Positions 33,960-44,000 of a DNA stretch of 64,000 nucleotides are shown here, one piece after another. Position 1 is the first letter of the stretch. The number at the start of each line of letters is the position of its first letter. The notes below the pieces were generated by a model. The model saw nothing but the letters and a program-made list of their open reading frames with translations, was not told the origin of the DNA and ran no database searches. This DNA is from Spirosoma foliorum (GTDB taxonomy: Bacteria; Bacteroidota; Bacteroidia; Cytophagales; Spirosomataceae), in contig NZ_CP059732.1 in assembly GCF_014117325.1 (NCBI RefSeq), forward strand, positions 1 to 64,000. The letters run 5' to 3'. The position numbers and the translations under genes are program-made.

Positions 33960-34427
33960 TCAGATCGCCTTCGAGGTAGTTTTTGTTTTACCTTCTTTGG
34001 TTAAGGCACTACTTTCCTGGCGGGTCATTTTTTTGACGTACTCAACTCGCCGAAATCGCAACGCACTCCAATCTTCGTCGATAGCGACCATCCTGACGGG
34101 TTCAAAGCCTAGTGTTCCCAAAACTGCCCAGCCGGTATCGCGATTGAAATCACATCTGTGCTTTTTAGAACTGCCTTTTGGGTATGTCATCCAAAGGATG
34201 CAATCGCCTTTCAGTTTGTCGGCCAGAATTGGGGTTAACGAATCAACTTCCTGCTGCGTTTTTACGAAGGCAATAGCAAACTCACCGACCTGAATTTGTT
34301 GAGGATCAGTAACAATCGTAGCCAGGTGCCGCATCTCATCGACAACAGGCGCAAACTCTGCGGGCGAGTTAATAACCGCAATTTCGGGCTGAGATTTATA
34401 ATTAAGTTTTGCGAAGATTGGGTTCAT
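33960..34427 (-). CDS. DUF3052-like cytosolic protein
   Basis: A 155-residue protein without signal or membrane segments. CILWMTYPKGSSKKHRCDFN, WAVLGTLGFEPVRMVAID and EDWSALRFRRVEYVKK match the DUF3052-type family often annotated as hypothetical. The first 80 residues carry a second alpha/beta part (PVVDEMRHLATIVTDPQQI). The tail is basic (KEGKTKTTSKAI). Function is unknown. It is 27 nt downstream of the lipoprotein gene on the same strand and so perhaps co-transcribed. Confidence 0.7.
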   Translation of the reverse strand: MNPIFAKLNYKSQPEIAVINSPAEFAPVVDEMRHLATIVTDPQQIQVGEFAIAFVKTQQEVDSLTPILADKLKGDCILWMTYPKGSSKKHRCDFNRDTGWAVLGTLGFEPVRMVAIDEDWSALRFRRVEYVKKMTRQESSALTKEGKTKTTSKAI

Positions 34428-34454
34428 AGGAAAAGGGTGATTAAACGCTGACCA

Positions 34455-35225
34455 TTATTGTCTTCTCGGCAAAATAACGAAGAACCCGTCTTTCTGGGCA
34501 AACGGCTTTGTATTAACGTATAAGCCATTGGCTTGTCTAACTTCAACACCCGCTACTTGTGGTTTCGGTTCAACTCGTATGGCCGATGCCCAGAATTGCG
34601 TATCGATATAAAACTCCGTTTTAAAATCCTTATCCACCGATAGAGTTAAGTAGTTGCGGAACTGGAGAGGTGACTGTTCGGGCAGATAGGTATAGGCACG
34701 AACAGTTATTGTCTTTTTTGAATTAGCCACCCACCGGGCCTGTTCCTGACTAACAATCGGCATACCAGGCATGGGCACTGTTCCAGTCGGGAATACGATA
34801 AATTGTCGCTTAATCGCTTTGGTATGTGGCGGAATAAAAGAGACAGGATTATCTTTTGAAATAGTGCCTTCTGTAGAAGAATTTATTGACGAAAAATTAG
34901 ATTTTCCATATCGATAGATATACCCCGAACTCGACAGGTTTACATTAGCTACATCATACCAATAGTCGAACGTTTTTTGCCCAATAATAAACGATGATCG
35001 TTTCCAGTCAATATAGAGTGGCTTGTTAAGTTTATTAACTACAGAAACCAGCATTTCGCCCCGTTCACTGGCGAAATTGTAGCGAAGTGTAAGGGTATCA
35101 TTGTCTAATACCAGCCCTTCACTAACTGGATTGACGTTTGACCCCCGCAAGGTAATTACCTGTACAGTAGGCATACAGCCTAAGAAAATCACCGAAAAGA
35201 GTAATAGTAGAGCCAGGCGTTTCAT
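34455..35225 (-). CDS. Hypothetical lipoprotein (256 aa)
   Basis: No family recognised. The signal RLALLLLFSVIFLGC places the lipidated Cys at residue 17 (lipobox FLGC). The following domain is beta-rich: TLTLRYNFASERGEMLVSVV, NKPLYIDWKRSSFIIGQKTF and VSFIPPHTKAIKRQFIVFP. This resembles a periplasmic/outer-membrane beta-sandwich. It ends with QKDGFFVILPRRQ. It is the first gene of a two-gene unit with the DUF3052-like gene; the sugar-kinase gene 44 nt upstream is on the same strand. Confidence 0.65.
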   Translation of the reverse strand: MKRLALLLLFSVIFLGCMPTVQVITLRGSNVNPVSEGLVLDNDTLTLRYNFASERGEMLVSVVNKLNKPLYIDWKRSSFIIGQKTFDYWYDVANVNLSSSGYIYRYGKSNFSSINSSTEGTISKDNPVSFIPPHTKAIKRQFIVFPTGTVPMPGMPIVSQEQARWVANSKKTITVRAYTYLPEQSPLQFRNYLTLSVDKDFKTEFYIDTQFWASAIRVEPKPQVAGVEVRQANGLYVNTKPFAQKDGFFVILPRRQ

Positions 35226-35268
35226 ATCCTTTTTTTGATAAAGTAAACTACTGGTTTGATCGCATATA

Positions 35269-36750
35269 TTAAAGGTTTCTTAATTTTGACAACCACCGCC
35301 CATAAGCATCCCGATACGCTTCCTGCGCCCGCATATCGGGTTCGATTGTCTTGGTTACGTGTAATCCGGTGAAGGCTTCCTGGGCTGTTTTGTAGAAGCC
35401 TAATCCTAAGCCAGCTCCACGAGCAGCGCCCTGTGCGCCATCGGTATTGTATAGCTCAATGGTAGCGCCAGTTAAGTTGGCCATTGTGTCGCGGAAGAGG
35501 GGGCTGAGGAACATATTGGCTTCGCCCGCCCGGATGGTTTGTAAACCTACGCCCACGCTTTCCATAATCTGAATGCCATAGTAAAGCGCAAATACAATAC
35601 CTTCCTGTGCAGCCCGAATTATGTGTGGCAGGCCGTGGCGGGTTAGCTGCAGACCATGAAAGGAAGCGCCTAGATCAGCATTTTCCAGCATGCGCTCGGC
35701 CCCATTGCCAAAGGGTAAACACACCAGGCCATCGGCTCCAATAGGCGACTCGTGCGCCAGTCGATTCATATCGTCATAACCAATCGATCGCCCTAGTACC
35801 TGATTTCGAAGCCAGCTGTTTAAAATACCTGTTCCGTTTACGCATAACAAAACACCATAACGTGGCGTCTCAACCTGGCTGTTAACATGCAGAAACGTAT
35901 TTACCCGCGATTTTGGGTCGTATTTGGCCTGATCACTCACCCCGTATACAACGCCCGATGTACCAGCCGTTGCCGCAATCTGACCAGGCTCCAGTACATT
36001 CAATGAAAAAGCATTATTTGGCTGATCGCCAGCGCGGTAGGTAACGGGCGTGCCAGCAGCAAGACCCAGTTCGGCGGCAGCAGTTGCCGTTATTTCACCT
36101 TGTGGGGCAAAGGTTGGCTTGATCGTCGGAATTAAAGAGGCATCAAAACCAAAATAATCGAGCAGGAATTGGGCCGGTTGATTGGCCTGAAAATCCCAGA
36201 AAGCCCCTTCTGAAAGTCCCGACGCGGTCGTCACAAGGTCGCCTGTCATGCGGGCGGCCAGATAATCGCCGGGAAGCATGAATTTATCTACTTGAGCATA
36301 CACATCGGGTTCGTTGGCTTTAACCCAGGCTAGTTTTGCTGCGGTGAAATTACCGGGCGAGTTAAGCAGGTGATGCAGCGTACGGTCATGGCCGAGTGTA
36401 TCAAACGCCTGATTTCCGTAAGGAACGGCCCGGCTATCGCACCAGATAATAGAGGGGCGTAATACATTGAACTCCTTGTCGACTACCACAAGCCCATGCA
36501 TCTGGTATGAAATACCAATTGCCTTTACATCACTGGGGTTGATGTTGGTCTGTTGCATCACGGCCTTGCTGGCCAGACAGGCATTCTGCCACCAGATTTC
36601 GGGCTGTTGCTCCGCGAATCCTGGTTGCGGAGCCTGAATGACCATTTCGGGTTGAGGAAAGAAAGCCGATGCGACGACTTTGCCACTATCGGCATCTAAT
36701 AGACTGGCTTTAACGGACGAACTGCCAAGATCGAATCCAAGAAAATACAT
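35269..36750 (-). CDS. xylB: FGGY carbohydrate kinase, xylulokinase type
   Basis: Phosphorylates a ketose, most likely D-xylulose to D-xylulose 5-phosphate. It has 493 residues from ATG 36750 (MYFLGFDLGSSSVKASLLDA); the longer frame to 36819 is not family-like. DLGSSSVKASLLD is phosphate loop 1, AIGISYQMHGLVVVD the xylulokinase substrate motif, PSIIWCDSRAV follows, YRAGDQPNNAFSLNV holds the catalytic Asp, AATAGTSGVVYGV the second nucleotide motif and GAARGAGLGLGF the C-terminal signature. No xylA lies nearby. It is divergent from the GH78-like gene, and the shared 103-bp gap suggests co-regulated sugar use. A rhamnulokinase role is possible but less likely. Confidence 0.85.
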   Translation of the reverse strand: MYFLGFDLGSSSVKASLLDADSGKVVASAFFPQPEMVIQAPQPGFAEQQPEIWWQNACLASKAVMQQTNINPSDVKAIGISYQMHGLVVVDKEFNVLRPSIIWCDSRAVPYGNQAFDTLGHDRTLHHLLNSPGNFTAAKLAWVKANEPDVYAQVDKFMLPGDYLAARMTGDLVTTASGLSEGAFWDFQANQPAQFLLDYFGFDASLIPTIKPTFAPQGEITATAAAELGLAAGTPVTYRAGDQPNNAFSLNVLEPGQIAATAGTSGVVYGVSDQAKYDPKSRVNTFLHVNSQVETPRYGVLLCVNGTGILNSWLRNQVLGRSIGYDDMNRLAHESPIGADGLVCLPFGNGAERMLENADLGASFHGLQLTRHGLPHIIRAAQEGIVFALYYGIQIMESVGVGLQTIRAGEANMFLSPLFRDTMANLTGATIELYNTDGAQGAARGAGLGLGFYKTAQEAFTGLHVTKTIEPDMRAQEAYRDAYGRWLSKLRNL

Positions 36751-36853
36751 GCGGGTACCGGAGTTAGGAAATCTGTTGCTAAAGTACAACGAGACAAGGA
36801 TAATCAGTAAGTACAGCAAAAATGTCTCTTATCTTGCACATTATTTGGCTTCT

Positions 36854-39235
36854 ATGAAACGATTTCTACTCTTTGTCGCTCTTGGCTTATTTATAAAATC
36901 GGCTGGTTTTGCGCAGGCACCCACGCCCGACTGGACAAACCAATACTGGCCTGCCCGCTGGATTGTACACCCAACAGCCCCAACTCGCCAATATGGTATC
37001 TACCACTTTCGGAAAGCCATTGATCTGGCTCAAAAGCCCACACGTTTTGTGATTCATCTCTCTGCCGACAACCGCTACCGATTGTTCGTCAATGGGAAAT
37101 CGGTAGCGCTGGGCCCCGCTCGTAGTGATACCCAGAACTGGAACTATGAAACACTCGATCTGGCTCCTTTCCTGCAAGCGGGTCATAATGTGCTGGCTGC
37201 GCAAGTGTGGTACATGGGAGAGAGTGCGCCTTTTGCGCAGATGAGCTATCAGTTCGGATTTCTGCTACAAGGTGATGGTGAAGCGGAAAAGATGGCGAAT
37301 ACCGATGCCAGTTGGAAGGTGTTTCAGAATCCGGCCTACTCGCCCGTCAAAAACGATATTCCAAAACTACGTACGTACATTGTTATGGGCGATGGTGATC
37401 ATATAGATGCGGCTAAGTATCCCTGGGGCTGGGAGCAGACCAATTTTGACGATAAAGCCTGGGCAACTGCCAAACCATTTGGCTTTCCAACGAAACCGCG
37501 TGGGTTAGGCACCGACGGCAACTGGGCGCTGGTGCCTCGAACCATTCCGATGATGGAGGAAACCGTCATTCGACTGGCAGTGGTTCGACGGAGCGAAAAT
37601 GGGAAGATGGATACCGCTTTTTTGCAGGGGAAAGCACCCGTAACGGTTCCGGCTAACACAAAAGCGGTGTTTATGCTCGATCAGAGTTATCTGACCAATG
37701 CCTATCCTGAACTAACGGTTAGCAAAGGCAAAGGAGCCCTCGTAACACTCTCGTATGCCGAAGCGCTGATTGATGCCAAAGGACAGAAAGGAAACCGGAA
37801 TGACGTAGAAGGGCGAACAATGCGTGGGTTCGACGATCAGCTTGTGGCTGATGGCAGCGACAAACGAATCTTCCGACCGCTCTGGTTTCGTACGTATCGT
37901 TACCTCCAGCTGACGGTTGAAACGAAAGACGAACCGCTGGTTCTGGATGATCTGGTTGGAAAATTCACCGGGTATCCATTTGAAGAGAAAGCAAAATTTG
38001 CGGCCAGCGATACTACCTTGAAAGCGCTCTGGAACGTTGGCTGGCGAACCGCCCGACTTTGTGCGGGTGAAACCTACTACGACTGTCCCTATTACGAACA
38101 ATTGCAATACACGGGCGACACCCGGATTCAGGCCATGATTTCGCTCTACGTAACGGGAGACGACCGACTGATGCGGAAAGCAATCACCGATTACGAGCAC
38201 AGCCGTTTCAACGATGGTCTCACACAAAGCCGCTATCCATCGGCTGATTTTCAGGTGATTCCTACGTTTTCACTCTACTGGGTCTGCATGGTGCATGACT
38301 ATTGGATGCATCGGCAGGACGATGCCTTTGTGAAATCGATGTTGCCCGGAATTCTGGGTGTATTGAACTGGCACGAACAGCGTATTGCCAAAACGGGCCT
38401 GAACGGCCCATTAGAGTGGTGGAACTTTGTAGACTGGTCGAAGTGGAAAAACGCGAAGGATGAAATTTCGGGGGGTATTCCGAATGGCGCCCGCAAAGGA
38501 GGCTCCAGTATTCTGTCTCTGCAACAGGCTTATACGTATACCCGTGCTGCCGATTTACTGGCACATTATGGGAAAAATGAACTGGCCGAACATTATCGAG
38601 AACTCGCCCGACGCTTGAATAAAGCAGTTTACGAGCAGTGCTGGGATGCCGGTCGTAATTTATTTGCTGATACGCCCGATAAGAATTCATTTAGTCAGCA
38701 CGCCAATATCCTGGCTGTACTGACGAATGCCGTCCCTGCTACGCAACAGGCTGCTCTGTTGCAGAAAACGATGGCAGACACATCGCTGACGCAGGCCACG
38801 TTCTATTTTAAATTCTATCTGTTCGAAGCCCTTAAAAAAACGGGCCTGGGCGATCAGTTTATTGCTCAACTAAAACCCTGGCGTGATATGTTGGCCATTG
38901 GCTTAACAACCTTTGCCGAAAATCCCGAACCGACTCGTTCAGATTGTCATGCCTGGAGTGCGTCACCTTTGTACGAATTCCTTTCTACTACCTGCGGCAT
39001 CCGAACCGCCGAACCCGGCTTCAAATCGGTGCGTATCGAACCGTTTATGGGCGACTTGACGAGTGTTGAAGGAAAGATGCCGCACCCTTCGGGCGAGATT
39101 GCTGTGCAGTTTCAGAAATCACCAACGGGGGCGTTGACTGGTAGCGTTACGCTGCCGACTAACCTAAGCGGCACCTTGCGCTGGAAAGGAAAAACGATGC
39201 CGCTGAAGGCGGGGAAACAAACAGTGAGTTTGTGA
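36854..39235 (+). CDS. Secreted alpha-L-rhamnosidase-like glycoside hydrolase (GH78-type)
   Basis: A 793-residue secreted enzyme from ATG 36854 with signal FLLFVALGLFIKSAGFAQAP. N-terminal carbohydrate-binding-like domains (YHFRKAIDLAQKPTRFVIHL; SADNRYRLFVNGKSVALGPA) precede the (alpha/alpha)6 barrel. The barrel is marked by AGETYYDCPYYEQLQYTGDT, YWVCMVHDYWMHRQDD and a C-terminal beta-sandwich (GFKSVRIEPFMGDLTSVEGK). The DCPYYEQLQYTGDTR block is typical of the bacterial rhamnosidase 6-hairpin family. It would remove terminal rhamnose from plant or microbial glycans. It is divergent from xylB and followed by two terminators, then a convergent SusC/SusD pair. Confidence 0.87.
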   Translation: MKRFLLFVALGLFIKSAGFAQAPTPDWTNQYWPARWIVHPTAPTRQYGIYHFRKAIDLAQKPTRFVIHLSADNRYRLFVNGKSVALGPARSDTQNWNYETLDLAPFLQAGHNVLAAQVWYMGESAPFAQMSYQFGFLLQGDGEAEKMANTDASWKVFQNPAYSPVKNDIPKLRTYIVMGDGDHIDAAKYPWGWEQTNFDDKAWATAKPFGFPTKPRGLGTDGNWALVPRTIPMMEETVIRLAVVRRSENGKMDTAFLQGKAPVTVPANTKAVFMLDQSYLTNAYPELTVSKGKGALVTLSYAEALIDAKGQKGNRNDVEGRTMRGFDDQLVADGSDKRIFRPLWFRTYRYLQLTVETKDEPLVLDDLVGKFTGYPFEEKAKFAASDTTLKALWNVGWRTARLCAGETYYDCPYYEQLQYTGDTRIQAMISLYVTGDDRLMRKAITDYEHSRFNDGLTQSRYPSADFQVIPTFSLYWVCMVHDYWMHRQDDAFVKSMLPGILGVLNWHEQRIAKTGLNGPLEWWNFVDWSKWKNAKDEISGGIPNGARKGGSSILSLQQAYTYTRAADLLAHYGKNELAEHYRELARRLNKAVYEQCWDAGRNLFADTPDKNSFSQHANILAVLTNAVPATQQAALLQKTMADTSLTQATFYFKFYLFEALKKTGLGDQFIAQLKPWRDMLAIGLTTFAENPEPTRSDCHAWSASPLYEFLSTTCGIRTAEPGFKSVRIEPFMGDLTSVEGKMPHPSGEIAVQFQKSPTGALTGSVTLPTNLSGTLRWKGKTMPLKAGKQTVSL

Positions 39236-39240
39236 TGTAA

Positions 39241-39303
39241 CGCGGACATCCTGTCCGCATAGCTGTAAAATTAAACTTTATCTATGCGGACAGGATGTCC
39301 GCG
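39241..39303. repeat. Inverted repeat, 22-bp arms, of a dispersed family
   Basis: CGCGGACATCCTGTCCGCAT (from 39241) pairs with 39282-39303. Each arm is itself a mini-hairpin (GCGGACA-TCC-TGTCCGC). The core GCTATGCGGACAGGATGTCC recurs nearly intact at 50531-50550, so this is a repeated element. Confidence 0.85.
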
Positions 39304-39318
39304 CTACTTCTACCAAAA

Positions 39319-39346
39319 AGAGGGCTGCCCAGGCAGCCCTCTTTTT
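39319..39346. terminator. Terminator after the GH78-like gene
   Basis: Perfect 11-bp arms (39319-39329 and 39332-39342), 2-nt loop, then T5, with an A-run on the other side. It is bidirectional for the GH78-like gene and the converging susD gene. Confidence 0.85.
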
Positions 39347-39373
39347 ATTTTTAAGCTAAGAAATGAATACGAA

Positions 39374-41056
39374 CTAGAAATTTGGATTCTTGGTCGCAAC
39401 GCTGGTTGTTGTCGGATTCAGCACCGATTCATCGGCAGGGACATCCCAGTAATCCATGAAGTTATAGTTAATGGTCACGTTTTTGTTAACCACACCAGCG
39501 GTAGTCACTACCGTGTTTCCATAACTGCCACCACCATTGCTGATATCATAAGTCCAGCCCCAACGACGGTTGTCGTAATACGATAAGCCACGGCCAAATA
39601 GCGATACTCTTCGTTCCTTCGTTAGTTCGGTCAGTGCTTTCGAGAGAGTTAGGCCCGTGCCAGCTACAGCGGCAACACCGGCTCCCTGATAGGTTCTTAC
39701 TGCATCAACAAAGCCCAGTCCGGTTTCGATGTTGCCCAGACGCATGTTTGCTTCAGCCAGCATCAGCGCGTTTTCTTCGTAGCTGCCAGCAATGTAAACC
39801 TCGTAAGCGCCAACGTCCTTCGTACCATATACATACACGCCAGGCGCCCCGTTACCATTTGCGGTTAAGCTGTAGCGGGTCGTGAACGTATAGTTGTTTT
39901 TGTAAGTCGTAGCGGTATTGAAATTGTTGGTAACCCGTTTGTCGCCCGTGTTAAAGGACTGCATAAAACGCTCGCTGATTTTGAACGTCGTCGCCGTATT
40001 TACACCCGTTGTCAGCGCAGCAACTGTACCGCCCGAAGCCGAGAAGAAATAGTTAGACGCTGTGCTACGTCCAGTAAAGACCACGTCTCCTTTCTGAATA
40101 CCACTCTTAGCCAGAGTCAATACACTATTCCAATCGGCAGTAGTCATCGCTGTGGTAGACGATTTCGTGATCTTAGCATCTGGATTTCCATTTACGAAAG
40201 GAGCCAGCTTGTTAACCAGAATATTGCGGGCCAGCATCGTGTTGATATTCCGTTTCCACATATCGATAGTAGGAACACCGCCATTACCTACTTGTGTAAA
40301 CGATGGAATAAGCTGAGAAATAACGGCCTGATAATCGGTTGTGCTGGTAACCGAGCTTAATGTGGTGGCAGCCAGATTAAAATAGTCGTTCGACTTGCTA
40401 ATAATGGCATCGTGGAGCACATAATTGCCATCTGTCGTAACTGACTTATCGTCAATAAGACCAGCATAATACATAGACCCGATAGAAGCATAGGCAAAGC
40501 CTTTCCACCAGTAAGCCCAGGCTTTCATGGTGTTCGCCCGGCTAGTGGCATCACCCGAAAACTTAATGGTACCCGACAGATCTAATATCTGATTACAGAC
40601 ATTGTTCAGCGCATACATATTTAGCCACTGATAGTAAATGGCATTGTTACCTGCACCCGTTGCCGCACGGCTATTGTATGACCGAATGATGCCTATTTGC
40701 GGAGCCGGATTGGTTACTTTAGTACCATCATCGAGGATGATATAATCGGGTACGCCGATTGTTGTAACCTGGTTATTAGACGCGTCGGCTCCTACATTGT
40801 CGGCCATTAGTTCACTATAACCGAGGGGCAATGAAAAGTAGCTATTTCCCAGCCAGCCATCACCGTTATAGAAACCATTGATGTATACGCCACCCTGGGC
40901 AAATGATATAAGCCCGGTTTCTGTGTTGACATTGGCCGCTACTGTAGGCGCGTTTGGGTTACCTACATCCAATTGGTCTTTACACGACACTCCTGCAAGC
41001 ATAAGGGTCGTAAAACAAACGGTGGCAAAGAATTTATTTTTATTAATGAGTTTCAT
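39374..41056 (-). CDS. SusD/RagB family outer-membrane lipoprotein (pair 1)
   Basis: The surface-exposed glycan- or peptide-binding partner of the SusC channel. It has 560 residues from ATG 41056 (MKLINKNKFFATVCFTTLML), with lipobox LAGVSC and the mature start CKDQLDVGNPNAP. Typical SusD features: YYQWLNMYALNNVCNQILDL (TPR-like helices), KAWAYWWKGFAYASIGSMYY, NALMLAEANMRLG-like helix and ELTKERRVSLFGRGLSYYDN near the end, then FMDYWDVPADESVLNP. It follows susC by 18 nt on the same strand. It is clearly paralogous to the SusD at 55354-56985 (same KAWAYWWKGFAY block). Substrate unknown. Confidence 0.93.
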   Translation of the reverse strand: MKLINKNKFFATVCFTTLMLAGVSCKDQLDVGNPNAPTVAANVNTETGLISFAQGGVYINGFYNGDGWLGNSYFSLPLGYSELMADNVGADASNNQVTTIGVPDYIILDDGTKVTNPAPQIGIIRSYNSRAATGAGNNAIYYQWLNMYALNNVCNQILDLSGTIKFSGDATSRANTMKAWAYWWKGFAYASIGSMYYAGLIDDKSVTTDGNYVLHDAIISKSNDYFNLAATTLSSVTSTTDYQAVISQLIPSFTQVGNGGVPTIDMWKRNINTMLARNILVNKLAPFVNGNPDAKITKSSTTAMTTADWNSVLTLAKSGIQKGDVVFTGRSTASNYFFSASGGTVAALTTGVNTATTFKISERFMQSFNTGDKRVTNNFNTATTYKNNYTFTTRYSLTANGNGAPGVYVYGTKDVGAYEVYIAGSYEENALMLAEANMRLGNIETGLGFVDAVRTYQGAGVAAVAGTGLTLSKALTELTKERRVSLFGRGLSYYDNRRWGWTYDISNGGGSYGNTVVTTAGVVNKNVTINYNFMDYWDVPADESVLNPTTTSVATKNPNF

Positions 41057-41074
41057 AGACAAAGACGTTTAAAA

Positions 41075-44000
41075 TTAGAACCCAATATTCAGACCAACCT
41101 GATATGATTTGGTATTAGGGAGTGTACTGTGGTCCACCCCACGGTCGAACGAAGAGTTCGAGCTACCCGAGCTTACTTCTGGATCGTAACCACTGTATTT
41201 GGTGAAGGTCACCAGGTTCCGGCCAGTAAATACGATCTGAGCTTTATTGAGATACGGTAATTTGACAACTTTGGCCAGATCGAAGGCAAGCGAGATGTTA
41301 CGAAGCCGTACGAACGAGGCATCTTCTACGAAGAAATCTTTGGTGGCGTTGTTACCAGCGCCCCGTGTGCTGCCCCACAGGTTGTAATAGGCACTTGACC
41401 AATAAGCAGGGAAAGCACCCGTTTTGCCATCGATGGTAACCTGTTTCGAAAAGTCCCCACTGATGCCATCCCGATACATCCATTCTTTGGTTTGGTTATA
41501 CAAATGGCTGCCATATACCCAGTCGAACTGGAAGTTTAACGTCAGGAAGTTTTTGAAACTTACACCATTGATAAACGACATGTTAAACTTTGGATTCGGG
41601 TTCATCAGCGGATAGGTTTCATCCGTAAACTGAATCTGGTAATCCGACTTTTTCACGACACGACCATCAACAATGGTGTAGTTATTCCGATCGGCTTCGC
41701 TGATGTACTTTGTTCCGTCATGGCGGGTATAGTCGAGGCTAGTTAACGCCTTATAGCCATATACCTGGCCAATTGGCTGACCTGGAGTTAATACCAATGC
41801 TGTGCTACCTGCATTTGAGGTTAAGATAATGTCGGCACCACCGGAAATGGCATCAATTTTAGAAATCTGATGACCAAAGTTCGTCGTGAAGTCCCATTTC
41901 AGACCTGGCGATTTATATACAGGAATGGTTAACGAGAACTGAACCCCGTTGGACGACATATTGATCGCGTTTGTCAACTGACCCGTTGAACCAAGGGAAG
42001 GTGGTACGCTAACCGTGTAAATTACGTTTTCGCTCGTACGCTTCCAGTAAGTGAAAGCACCTGAAATCGAGTTCAGCCACGCGCGGTTCGAGTTGCCACC
42101 AATGGTGAAATCAGTACCAATTTCCAGTTCTTTCGACACCTCTACCTGTAAGTTGGCATTCTTGGTGGTGGTTGGAACTGTATAAACCAGACCTGGTCCC
42201 AGGTTTTGCTGACTCAACACAGGGTAACGGTCAAATGCCGTTGGCTGAATACCCGCTTCACCATAAGCAGCTCTCAGTTTGAAGTACGATAGCGTATTCG
42301 ATATAGGGCTGTTTTTGAAGAACGATAATGGAGCAATATGGCCATCAAAGTGCGGGAATGTGAACGGTGTAGAACCGCCACCAAACGCTGAAGACCAGTC
42401 ACTACGGAAACCGGCCGTAACACCGCCGTAATCACCAAAATCTACTTTCTGGTTGATCAGATAACCATACGTGATAAAGGGAGTTACGATGTCATTCGCT
42501 ACTGCCTGCGATGACGTTGCTGCAATATTGTACGGTGGCGCTGTACTTAAACCCAAACCATACGTATCATATTGCGTAGACTTGTTTTTTCGATAGTCAA
42601 ACGAAATCTGGGTGCTGGTTTGAATAGGCACTTTCAAATGGAAATCGTCCTGGAAGTCCGTTCGGATGTAGGCCGTTCCCAGAAAGTTCTGGAACGTGTT
42701 GTTGTACTGATAATTGTCGATTTCTCCTTTATTATCTGGCGCATAATTAGACGCCCAAGACTGATAATATTCCGAGCTGGTATTCTGAGACTGGTTGAAA
42801 TAAGTCCAACGAGCCGTTTCGTTCCGGTAGTTGATACCATATTTCGCATCCAGTTCGACAAATTTGTTGACTTTGTAGTTTGCGTTGAAGTTCTGAACAA
42901 CATCGATTTTGTTGTTGATCGCATCGGTATAGGTCGCCTGATAAAAGGGGTTCCCCGCGTTGACGCTCAGGAAGTCGGCAGTTGGATAAACCGGATACGT
43001 ACCATCGGCTAGTTTGCGAGTCAGATCGAAGAAAGGCGATGTATTTAAAAAGGTATAAACCGAACCAACATTACCATTACCACCATTAAATGGTGAATAA
43101 ATAGCTCCCAGACCTGGCTTCATCGTATTTTTGGTATAAACCAGCTGGGTAGTCGACCGAATTGTAAAGCCTTTGAATAGCTCAGTACCTACGTTAGCCG
43201 AGAGGTTGCTTCTGTCGATATAGCCGTTTTGCTTCGTAAGGATAGGCGAAGTCGTATGGTTATTCGCAGCCGCTATATTGAAGTCACTTTTTTCGGAAGC
43301 GCCCGAAATATTGATGGTATTGTTTGTTGTGGCTCCCGTATTAAATACTTGTTTGAAGTGATCGTAGTATTTCAGATTTCCATTATAGGGGGTATTGGCA
43401 TCGTTGCGGATATCCTGAATGGCATAACGAGTAGCGCCCCCATATTTATACGAAATACCAGTAATGGCGCCGTATTCAGTATAGTCTAATACCTTCCCAT
43501 TTACATCGACAATGTTTCCACTGGCATCGGTCAGATAGGGGTGCAATTCGGCTTTGTGTACATTACCGGTATTTAGGAATTCGTTGGCCGAATAGCTGGA
43601 TGAAAAATTAACTGCCGTACGGCCTTTTTTACCCTTTTTGGTAAATACCTGAATTACGCCGTTTGCTCCCTGCGCACCATAAATAGAAGCCGAAGCCGCT
43701 CCCTGAACAACCTCTACCCGATCAATATTGCTCAAATCGAGCGAGTTAATGTCGGTCGAAGCCACCTGTACGCCGTCAACCATGATGAGGGGCTTTGTAC
43801 CGCCCTGTACACTGTTGATACCACGAAGCAGAATGTTGACGGGGTCGCCGGGGTTACCGCTGGTTGATGAAATTTGTGCGCCCGGAATTTTACCAATTAA
43901 GGCCTGATCAATAGAGGCTGTTGGCGTTTGGGGCAGATCTTTCGATGAAACTGATTCTACCGCAATCCCTAACTTCGCCTTGCTGGTAGCTACCCCGCTA

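Noticed and set aside
37712..38227. 171-codon minus-strand frame inside the GH78-like gene
   Set aside because: Antisense shadow of a clear catalytic-domain coding sequence.
42572..43012. 146-codon plus-strand frame inside SusC pair 1
   Set aside because: Antisense shadow; Ile/Val/Arg-rich composition typical of reverse translation of a barrel gene.
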